Assembly (NCBI RefSeq): GCF_017353415.1
Contig: NZ_JAFMPX010000025.1
Location: 1-51,592 of the forward strand
From: Arthrobacter sp. E3
GTDB lineage: Bacteria > Actinomycetota > Actinomycetes > Actinomycetales > Micrococcaceae
Direction of reading: 5' to 3'
Length of the DNA stretch: 51,592 bases
In this document: piece by piece, positions 44,752 to 51,592 of the stretch
How the letters are laid out: each line of letters opens with the position of its first letter
Position numbering within the stretch: position 1 is the first letter of the stretch
Notes under the pieces: model-generated
The model's input: the letters and a program-made list of their open reading frames with translations, nothing else
What the model was told of the DNA's origin: nothing
Databases searched by the model: none
Position numbers and translations under genes: made by a program

Positions 44752-47700
44752 ATGTTTAATCTGGCCAGGATGTCGTTGGCGAACAGGGCGCTGATTGCCT
44801 TGATCACGGTTTTTGCGCTGGTGTTTGGTGTCATCACACTGGGCTCGTTGAAGCAGGAGCTCATTCCCAGCATCGAGTTCCCGCAGATCACAGTGGTCTC
44901 GGCCATGCCCGGTGCCTCACCGGCTGTGGTGGACAAGCAGGTCAGCGAGCCTCTCGAGGCCGCGCTGAACGCGGTGGAGGGACTGGAATCCAGCACCTCC
45001 ACCTCCCGCAGCGGCGTCTCAACCATCAATCTGGCGTTCCAGTACGGCACCAACCTTGACCGTGCCCGGAACCAGATCGACCGGGCCATCTCCAACGTCA
45101 GCCAGCGGCTCCCCACCGGCGTTCAGCCGCAGCCCATTGCCGGCAGCATCTCCGACTTCCCCATCGTGTTCCTAGCCGTTTCCTCCAACCAGGACCTGGC
45201 TGCACTGAACACCGACCTTGCGCGCATTGCCGTTCCCGCGCTCATGAAGATCGACGGCGTGCGCAGCGCCGATGTGAGCGGAGCCAACTCCCAGCACATC
45301 GCCATCCTCCCGGACCCAGCCAAGATGGCCGCCGCCGGTGTCTCCGCCGGAGCCATCGCGAAGGCGCTGGCCAACAACGGCACCCTTGTGCCGGTCGGTT
45401 CCCTCGAGACCGGCAAGCTGACGCTCCCCATCCAGGCCGGCAGCCCTGTCGACTCCATCGACGCCGTGAAGGCACTCCCGCTGGCCACCACCGGCCCCGG
45501 TGCCGGTTCCGGTGGCCCGGCCGGTTCCGCACCGACCATTGCCGAGGTGGCCAGCGTCGCCTTGGCCGACGACGCCACCACGTCCATCACACGCACCAAC
45601 GGCAAGGCCACCTTGGCACTGTCCATCACAAAGAAGCCGGCCGGGGACACTGTGACGGTGTCCAAGGCGGTCGAGGCCGCACTGCCGGGAATTGCCGCAT
45701 CACTGGGCAACAACACCACTTTCACGACAGTCCTGGACCAGGCCCCGTTCATTGAAAAGTCCATCCACGACCTCACGGTGGAGGGTCTGCTGGGACTTGG
45801 GTTCGCCGTCGTCGTGATCTTGATCTTCCTCATGTCGGTACGCTCCACGCTGGTCACCGCCATCTCGATCCCGTTGTCGCTGCTGGTGACCTTCATCGGG
45901 CTGTGGGCCACAGGCTATTCGCTGAATATCCTCACGCTCGGCGCGCTCACCATTGCCATTGGGCGGGTGGTGGACGACTCCATTGTGGTGATCGAGAACA
46001 TCAAGCGGCACCTGAGCTATGGGGAGGACAAAAAGGTCGCGATCCTGGCTGCTGTGAAGGAAGTTGCTGCGGCCATCACCGCCTCGACCCTGACCACAGT
46101 GGCCGTGTTCCTGCCCATCGCTTTTGTGGGCAGCCTGGCCGGGGAACTGTTCCGGCCCTTCGCGCTCACAGTGACGTTTGCACTGCTGGCTTCGCTCCTT
46201 GTTTCGCTGACCATTGTGCCCGTGCTGGCGTTCTGGTTCCTGAAGTCCACCGCTGCCACGGACGACGCCGGATCCGCCTTGCGTGGCAAAGCCCTGCTGC
46301 GCGCTGTGGAAGAGAAGGAGCGTGCTTCATGGCTGCAGCGCGGCTACCTGCCGGTCCTTGCCAAAACGCAGAAGCATCCGGTGGTGACCCTGCTGGCTGG
46401 CGGCATCATTTTGGCTGCGACTTTGGCCCTGATCCCGCTGATGCCCACCAATCTACTTGGCGACACAGGTCAAAACAGTGTCACGGTGCAGCAGGACATG
46501 CCGGCCGGGACAAGTCTTGACGTAACGGATGCGGCCGCAGCCAAGGTCGAGAAGGTGCTGAAGGGCATTGACGGAGTCACTGACGTCCAAGTCACCGTCG
46601 GCAATGCATCCGGCGGCTTCTCGGCGCTTCTTTCATCTGGCGCCTCAAGTGCCCGGTTCCAAGTCATCACCAATCCCGATGCGGACCAGGTAAAACTGCG
46701 TGAGACCATCCTCAATGACGTCAAGACTGTCAAGGACGCCGGGAACGTCAGCCTGGGTTCCCAGGGCGGCGGCTTCGGTATGTCAACCACGGTGGACATC
46801 ACCGTCAAGGCCACAACTGGAGCGGAACTCCAAGATGCCAGCGACGTGCTGGTCAAGGCCATGACCGGCCTCCCAGGATCCCAGTCAGTACAGAGCAACC
46901 TCAGCGGCACCCAGCCCGTTGTCCAGGTCAGCGTCGACCGCGCCAAAGCCGTGGCCGCGGGTCTGGATGAACAACAGATCACCGGACTACTGGCCGCAAC
47001 TGTCAGCCCCATCCCGGGCGGCACGGTGCGCATCGACACCACTGACTACAAGGTGCAGATCGGCACCGGCACACAGTTTGACTCCGTGCAGGCGCTGGCC
47101 GCCGCCCAAATCCCCACAGCTGGTGGCTTCGTTCCCTTGTCCGGAGTGGCCACAGTTGCCGAAGTCCAGTCACCACTGACCATTACCTCCTCCAATGCCC
47201 AGCGCACGGCCACCATTTCGGTGGCACCGGAAGGCAACGCCCTCGGCTCGCTCAGCAGTGAGGTGCAAAAGAAGCTGGACGAGACCGCGCTTCCGGCTGG
47301 CGTCTTAGCCGACATTGGTGGGGCAGCAACCCAACAGGCAGAGTCTTTTTCCCAGCTTGGTCTGGCCATGTTGGCGGCCATCGCCATTGTGTACGTGATC
47401 ATGGTGGCAACGTTCAAGTCTCTCATTCAGCCCTTGATCCTACTGGTCTCCATTCCCTTTGCGGCAACCGGGGCCATTGGCCTGCTGCTCATCACGGGAG
47501 TGCCGCTGGGCCTGCCATCACTGATTGGCATGCTGATGCTGGTGGGCATTGTGGTCACCAACGCCATTGTGCTCATCGACTTGATCAACCAGTACAGGCA
47601 ACCTGCGGATGACAGGCCAGCCATGAACGTGGCCGACGCCATCGAACACGGCGCCCGGCAACGCCTGCGTCCCATCCTCATGACCGCACTGGCTACGATC

Positions 47701-48063
47701 TTCGCGCTGACGCCCATGGCTTTGGGGGTCACCGGCGGTGGCGGATTCATCTCACAACCGCTCGCCATTGTGGTGGTAGGCGGCCTGGTGTCTTCCACCG
47801 CGTTGACATTGGTCCTGGTCCCCGTGCTGTACCGCCTCGTGGAGGGCCGCAAGGAACGCCACGATCTCATCAAGGCGCTCAAGGTTCTACACTCTCCCGC
47901 CGGCAGCCCGAAATCCGGCTCCGGCTCCACCGGTTCGAGTTCCACTCCCCAAGGTTCCACACAGCCGGTCAAGCCCACCCCGTCCACCGAGTCCAGTGCA
48001 CAGTTCCAAGACTGGACCACCGGAGCAATCCCGAAGGTGCGGGGCCGCCGCGCCGCCGACTAG
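44752..48063 (+). CDS. RND-family efflux pump (HAE1/SwrC type)
   Basis: A 1103-residue membrane pump driven by protons. It has the RND plan: a first helix, a large outer loop, a helix bundle near residues 340-500, a second loop and a second bundle near 860-1040. The helix-4 motif IAIGRVVDDSIVVIENIKRH has the paired Asp used for proton relay. Full-length HAE1-type pumps are normal in Gram-negatives; in actinobacteria a minority carry SwrC/YerP-like ones without outer-membrane partners. No fusion-protein gene is near. ATG at 44752 follows GGGAG; a Ser/Pro-rich tail of about 60 residues ends the protein. Confidence 0.92.
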   Translation: MFNLARMSLANRALIALITVFALVFGVITLGSLKQELIPSIEFPQITVVSAMPGASPAVVDKQVSEPLEAALNAVEGLESSTSTSRSGVSTINLAFQYGTNLDRARNQIDRAISNVSQRLPTGVQPQPIAGSISDFPIVFLAVSSNQDLAALNTDLARIAVPALMKIDGVRSADVSGANSQHIAILPDPAKMAAAGVSAGAIAKALANNGTLVPVGSLETGKLTLPIQAGSPVDSIDAVKALPLATTGPGAGSGGPAGSAPTIAEVASVALADDATTSITRTNGKATLALSITKKPAGDTVTVSKAVEAALPGIAASLGNNTTFTTVLDQAPFIEKSIHDLTVEGLLGLGFAVVVILIFLMSVRSTLVTAISIPLSLLVTFIGLWATGYSLNILTLGALTIAIGRVVDDSIVVIENIKRHLSYGEDKKVAILAAVKEVAAAITASTLTTVAVFLPIAFVGSLAGELFRPFALTVTFALLASLLVSLTIVPVLAFWFLKSTAATDDAGSALRGKALLRAVEEKERASWLQRGYLPVLAKTQKHPVVTLLAGGIILAATLALIPLMPTNLLGDTGQNSVTVQQDMPAGTSLDVTDAAAAKVEKVLKGIDGVTDVQVTVGNASGGFSALLSSGASSARFQVITNPDADQVKLRETILNDVKTVKDAGNVSLGSQGGGFGMSTTVDITVKATTGAELQDASDVLVKAMTGLPGSQSVQSNLSGTQPVVQVSVDRAKAVAAGLDEQQITGLLAATVSPIPGGTVRIDTTDYKVQIGTGTQFDSVQALAAAQIPTAGGFVPLSGVATVAEVQSPLTITSSNAQRTATISVAPEGNALGSLSSEVQKKLDETALPAGVLADIGGAATQQAESFSQLGLAMLAAIAIVYVIMVATFKSLIQPLILLVSIPFAATGAIGLLLITGVPLGLPSLIGMLMLVGIVVTNAIVLIDLINQYRQPADDRPAMNVADAIEHGARQRLRPILMTALATIFALTPMALGVTGGGGFISQPLAIVVVGGLVSSTALTLVLVPVLYRLVEGRKERHDLIKALKVLHSPAGSPKSGSGSTGSSSTPQGSTQPVKPTPSTESSAQFQDWTTGAIPKVRGRRAAD

Positions 48064-48099
48064 GCAAATCCCGCACACACAAACGCTGATTTTGAGCAC

Positions 48100-48161
48100 A
48101 TACGCACCTTGTCCGCTTATACGGTTGTCACAAACTCCGCTTTTGCAGACAAGGTGCGTAT
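48100..48161. repeat. 14-bp inverted repeat between convergent RND and MFS genes
   Basis: ATACGCACCTTGTC (48100-48113) and GACAAGGTGCGTAT (48148-48161) are exact complements around a 34-nt loop. The flanks (CAAACGC / GCGTTT) extend the symmetry. It lies between convergent genes and could end both transcripts, or be a REP-like element. No T tract is present. Confidence 0.65.
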
Positions 48162-48180
48162 TTGCGTTTCGGAGGCCGTT

Positions 48181-49653
48181 TCACTGCGGCAGCGTCGGTC
48201 CGAAGGCCAGTTTCGGCACAAAGTACAAGGCGATGGCGGCGACCAGCGCCGTCACTCCACAAATGGTCCACACCAGCATGTAGCCCGCAAGCGGCGCCGC
48301 CGTGTTTCCGGACCCTGCGATGATCGACCCCAGCGCCTGCCCTGCCAGCGCAATGCCGAACACTGCGGAGGCAAAGGCGCCACCGACCGTCTTGGTGGCG
48401 TTGGTCAGCCCGGCAGCCATGCCCGTCTGGGTCAAGGGTGCAGCAGCTGCGGCAGCCGACGGCAGCGCCGCCACCAACGCACCGCTACCTAGGCCCGCTA
48501 TGACCATGTTGACCAGCACTTGGGACATGGAACCGTGGAAGGGGAGGAACAACAGGTAACCAACAGCCACAAGGAGAGCCGCGCCTATCAAGGTGATTCT
48601 CGGCGTCGTCCGTTTCGTCACAAGCGGATAGAGCAGCGCTCCGACAAGCAAGCCCAGTACGTACACGCCGATCAAGATCGAGACCAGCCCGGAGCTGACG
48701 CCAAGGCCATAGCCCACGTCGTCAGGGTTGGTGCGGGCGAACGTGGACAGCGGCGCTTGTGCACCCAACACCGGGACGCCGAACAGGAACGCCGTCAGTT
48801 GGATCGGCCACATACTGGGCTGGCGCAGGAGACGAATATCGATGAGGGGATCCTTGTGGCCCAATTCGTGGCGAGTGAAGGGCACCAACGAGGCAATGCC
48901 AAGCACGACGGCGGCCCACGCCCACCAGGTGCTCGGGCCGTTGATACGCATGAATGTCAGGCCGGCTGTGATCAACAACAACCCGGTTGACAAGAGATAC
49001 AGGCCGACAAGATCTACGCGGCCACCCGTGCGATTTGCAGATTCAGGGACGCCGAAGAGGATCACGAAGAAGCACAGCGTCACGGCGATGGCAGGGAGCA
49101 TGAGCGTCACCCAGAGATGGTCGGGTAGAGCACCGCCGATGAACCCGCCCGCCAAGGCGCCTACGATCACGCCAAATTCGAGGCCGGCCACGAGGATTCC
49201 GGCTGATTTGCGGGTGAGCGCGGCGCCGTCGGGCCTATGGTGGGAGCGGCTGTAGATGAGTGCGATTTCCAAGGGAAGCCATACGACGTAGAAGCCCTGA
49301 AGTGCCCAGGCCAGAAGAAAGAGCCAAAAGTTGGGGGCGAAGGCTACGCCCCACGAGGCCGCGGCGGTCAACGCTGTGGAGACGAGGAGAACTTTTCGGT
49401 GGCCGATCATGTCGCCCAATTTGGCCAGCACCGGAACGACGAGCGCGCTGACCATGAGCTGGGCGGCTTCGAACCAGTTGACGTCAGCGTCGTGGATGTC
49501 CAGGAAACGGGCAATGTCTGTCAGCAGCGGCGTGTAGTAGCCCTGAAGTATGCCACTGGTCAGTTCGACTAATACCAGAAAGCCTACGATGGCAGTGGCA
49601 GTGGGAGCGATCCTTAGAGGTCTTCCGGCCATTCCCCGTTGCAATGGTGCCAT
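48181..49653 (-). CDS. MFS transporter (drug-efflux type)
   Basis: A 490-residue membrane protein of the major facilitator superfamily, with 12-14 hydrophobic helices. The helix 2-3 loop has KLGDMIGHRKVLLVS, close to the MFS motif A, and later VLGAQAPLSTFARTNPDD marks the central region. The substrate is unknown; such proteins often export drugs or metabolites. ATG at 49653 (MAPLQRG) follows GAGGAG; the frame extends to 49680. It is divergent to the luciferase-like gene. Confidence 0.88.
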   Translation of the reverse strand: MAPLQRGMAGRPLRIAPTATAIVGFLVLVELTSGILQGYYTPLLTDIARFLDIHDADVNWFEAAQLMVSALVVPVLAKLGDMIGHRKVLLVSTALTAAASWGVAFAPNFWLFLLAWALQGFYVVWLPLEIALIYSRSHHRPDGAALTRKSAGILVAGLEFGVIVGALAGGFIGGALPDHLWVTLMLPAIAVTLCFFVILFGVPESANRTGGRVDLVGLYLLSTGLLLITAGLTFMRINGPSTWWAWAAVVLGIASLVPFTRHELGHKDPLIDIRLLRQPSMWPIQLTAFLFGVPVLGAQAPLSTFARTNPDDVGYGLGVSSGLVSILIGVYVLGLLVGALLYPLVTKRTTPRITLIGAALLVAVGYLLFLPFHGSMSQVLVNMVIAGLGSGALVAALPSAAAAAAPLTQTGMAAGLTNATKTVGGAFASAVFGIALAGQALGSIIAGSGNTAAPLAGYMLVWTICGVTALVAAIALYFVPKLAFGPTLPQ

Positions 49654-49779
49654 TGCTCTCCTCAGTATTTTCAATGACATGGATTACTTGCCATGGAAAG
49701 CATCCTAACGGCAGCTGGAAGCAGAAACTGGTTTTTGGACGGGAACATACTGGCCAGCGCTTTGGTTGAACCGTACATT

Positions 49780-49799
49780 AGATACAAACGCATATATCT
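49780..49799. promoter_or_regulatory. 20-bp palindrome between MFS and luciferase-like genes, candidate MarR operator
   Basis: AGATACAAACGCATATATCT is an imperfect palindrome 34 bp before the luciferase-like start, in an AT-rich block. Size, symmetry and nearness to a MarR gene two genes downstream make it a candidate MarR site able to control both divergent genes. Confidence 0.45.
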
Positions 49800-49832
49800 C
49801 GTGTTAGACACGCAGGACTTGAGGAGCACCAC

Positions 49833-50954
49833 ATGCAGGTCGGAATTTTCAGCGTTGGGGACGTTACCATGGATCCCACCACCGGGCGCACCCCCACCGA
49901 ACACGAACGATTAAAGGCCATCACCACCATCGCCAAGCATGCCGAAGACGTCGGCATGGACGTGTTTGCCACCGGCGAGCACCACAACCCGCCGTTCTAC
50001 CCCAGCTCCCCCACGACGATTCTGGCCTTCATTGCTGCACAAACAAAGAAGCTCATCCTCTCCACAAGCACCACGCTCATCACCACCAACGACCCCGTGA
50101 AGATTGCCGAGGACTTCGCCACGCTGCAGCATCTGGCCGAGGGACGCGTGGATTTGGTGCTGGGCCGCGGCAACATGGGCGCGGTCTACCCCTGGTTTGG
50201 CAAGAACAACAACGACTCCGTGGAGTTGACGGTTGAAAACTACTCGCTGCTGCGTCTGCTGTGGGATGAGGAAATAGTGAACTGGGAAGGCAAGTTCCGC
50301 ACCCCGCTGCGCGGATTCACATCCACCCCCAGACCGCTCGACGGCGTTGCCCCCTTCGTGTGGCACGGCGCCATCCGGACGCCTCAGGTTGCGGAAATCG
50401 CGGCCTATTATGGTGACGGATTCTTTGCCAACAACATTTTCTGGCCGAAGGAGCACTACCAGAAACTGATCAGCCTCTACCGTGAACGCTACGCGCACTA
50501 CGGGCACGGTACTGCCGAACAGGCCATCGTGGGCCTTGGTGGGCAGTTCTTCATTCGCAAGAACTCGCAGGACGCCGTAAATGAATTCCGACCGTACTTC
50601 GACAACGCCCCCGTCTATGGGCACGGGCCGTCAATGGAGGATTTCACGTCCCAGACGCCGCTGACCGTGGGCAGTCCGCAGGAGCTGATCGAAAAGACAC
50701 TCACCTTCCGTGACTACTTCGGCGACTACCAACGCCAGCTATTCCTTGTTGACCATGCCGGACTGCCGCTGAAGACTGTCCTGGAACAATTGGATCTCTT
50801 TGGCTCCGACGTCCTGCCCACACTCCGCAAGGAGTTTGCTGCAAACCGACCGGCTGACGCCCCGGACGCACCCACGTTCGAAGCCCGACGCGAAGCAGCC
50901 CGGGCCGCTGCAGCCGTCGAACATTCAACCACCACACCATCGGGAGTGAACTAG
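49833..50954 (+). CDS. LLM-class flavin-dependent oxidoreductase (luciferase-like)
   Basis: A 373-residue TIM-barrel flavin oxidoreductase of the bacterial luciferase superfamily. Seen: ITTIAKHAEDVGMDVFATGEHH, LSTSTTLITTNDPVKIAEDFATLQHLAEGRVDLVLGRG and PFVWHGAIRTPQVAEIAAYYGDGFF. It uses FMN supplied by a reductase; the substrate is unknown. GAGGAG precedes the ATG. The MarR gene begins 1 bp after its stop, so the two form an operon that the MarR protein probably controls. Confidence 0.9.
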   Translation: MQVGIFSVGDVTMDPTTGRTPTEHERLKAITTIAKHAEDVGMDVFATGEHHNPPFYPSSPTTILAFIAAQTKKLILSTSTTLITTNDPVKIAEDFATLQHLAEGRVDLVLGRGNMGAVYPWFGKNNNDSVELTVENYSLLRLLWDEEIVNWEGKFRTPLRGFTSTPRPLDGVAPFVWHGAIRTPQVAEIAAYYGDGFFANNIFWPKEHYQKLISLYRERYAHYGHGTAEQAIVGLGGQFFIRKNSQDAVNEFRPYFDNAPVYGHGPSMEDFTSQTPLTVGSPQELIEKTLTFRDYFGDYQRQLFLVDHAGLPLKTVLEQLDLFGSDVLPTLRKEFAANRPADAPDAPTFEARREAARAAAAVEHSTTTPSGVN

Positions 50955-50955
50955 C

Positions 50956-51408
50956 ATGTCAGCAGCTGCACACCGCCGGTTGACCACCGATGCATGGGAG
51001 TCCTTACTGCGTTCGCAAGTTGCCGTGATGCGTGAACTTCATCGGGCGCCCATTTTCAATGAGGTGGGCAGCCGCGAATACGACGTGCTGTACAACCTCT
51101 CACGATGCCCCACCGGCTGGCTGCGACTCAATGAGCTCAACGACAATGTGCTGCTGACGCAGCCCAGCATCTCGCGCATGGTGGACCGGCTTGAAGCACG
51201 CGGTCTGATCCGGCGAAGAACACCCGAGAATGACCGACGCGGGGTGTTAATTGGTTTGACTGAGGAGGGCGCCGTCCTGCAAAAGAAGGTGGGCAGGGAG
51301 CATGTTCGCAACATCATGGAGTTGATGGAGGCTGCCTTGACGGATGAAGAAATGCTGACGCTGCTGGAATTGACTGGCAAGCTGCGGGACTCGGTTGCAG
51401 TCCGCTAA
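50956..51408 (+). CDS. MarR-family transcriptional regulator
   Basis: A 150-residue winged-helix regulator. The recognition part is LRLNELNDNVLLTQPSISRMVDRLEARGLIRRRTPENDRRGVLI, with the wing at ENDRRG. Expected to be a dimer that binds the palindrome before the luciferase-like gene and responds to a small phenolic or oxidant. It starts 1 bp after the luciferase-like gene stop, with GGGAG upstream inside that gene. Confidence 0.9.
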   Translation: MSAAAHRRLTTDAWESLLRSQVAVMRELHRAPIFNEVGSREYDVLYNLSRCPTGWLRLNELNDNVLLTQPSISRMVDRLEARGLIRRRTPENDRRGVLIGLTEEGAVLQKKVGREHVRNIMELMEAALTDEEMLTLLELTGKLRDSVAVR

Positions 51409-51443
51409 GGAAGTCCTGCCCGCACAAGGCCGAGCCACGCAAG

Positions 51444-51592
51444 TCACCACGAATCTGAATTGCTGACTGTCTTTTTGGGGAGGCCGTGGTGGTAGTGGTT
51501 GCGGCGTGGTGTTTGTTGGGGGTCGAGGGGGTAGGGGGCGGTGTAGTGGGGTGTGCCGTTGATGAGGGTGGCGTGCCAGGTGCTGTTGTGGA
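51444..51592 (-). CDS. C-terminal end of a DUF222/HNH-endonuclease family protein (partial)
   Basis: The last 48 codons of a minus-strand gene cut by the window edge. They read STWHATLINGTPHYTAPYPL, then LDPQQTPRRNHYHHG and a polar tail to a TGA at 51446-51444. This tail pattern is one I know from the DUF222 HNH proteins that occur in many copies in Arthrobacter genomes. The HNH core lies outside the window, so function cannot be judged. Codon use is very C-rich. Confidence 0.7.
   Translation of the reverse strand, partial: HNSTWHATLINGTPHYTAPYPLDPQQTPRRNHYHHGLPKKTVSNSDSW

Overview
The window looks like chromosome from a high-GC actinobacterium of the Micrococcaceae, most likely Arthrobacter or a close relative. 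The reasons are the complete C50-carotenoid gene set (crtE-crtB-crtI-crtYe-crtYf-crtEb) with a MarR regulator, the ilvB-ilvN-ilvC order, GTG starts, the DUF222/HNH protein end at the right edge, and mycothiol-type accessory genes. No phage, insertion sequence, CRISPR array or rRNA was seen. Two tRNA genes are present.

Layout. 1-2.4 kb: ilvE and leuB (branched-chain amino acid synthesis). 2.4-11.3 kb: a photoprotection block with photolyase, the six-gene carotenoid operon, its MarR regulator, and a divergent SDR-DUF2867 gene sharing the promoter region. 11.4-17.6 kb: a NarL-type two-component pair, a degenerate repeat patch, a GNAT gene and an ABC/FtsX exporter pair. 17.6-20.6 kb: small accessory genes (membrane protein, RibD-like reductase, AraC regulator, mycothiol-dependent-enzyme-like protein, DUF6157). 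20.7-24.8 kb: metG, a decayed AraC-VOC gene pair, and serA behind a leader with a strong terminator hairpin. 25.0-34.3 kb: a carbohydrate catabolic island with CutC, GH29 fucosidase-type hydrolase, M81 hydrolase, ROK kinase, a sugar ABC transporter and a divergent ROK regulator. 34.4-40.1 kb: ilvC, ilvN and ilvB behind a leader-peptide attenuator, then ilvD. 40.3-41.2 kb: tRNA-Lys, a Bcp peroxiredoxin and tRNA-Leu. 41.3-48.1 kb: a peptide-type binding lipoprotein, mqo and an HAE1-type RND pump. 48.2-51.6 kb: an MFS pump, a luciferase-like oxidoreductase with a MarR gene, and the 3' end of a DUF222/HNH gene.

How the genes fit together. The branched-chain amino acid genes at both ends supply nearly all steps from pyruvate/2-oxobutyrate to Val and Ile, plus one Leu step. 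The carotenoid genes overlap by 4 bp at most junctions and make up a translationally coupled operon for a C50 pigment such as decaprenoxanthin; the photolyase lies directly downstream. The catabolic island sits between ilvC and serA, which I recall as neighbours in many relatives, so it looks like an insertion of accessory metabolism into a biosynthetic locus. The most interesting non-coding signals are the marR/SDR operator between divergent promoters, the ilvB attenuator, and the serA leader.
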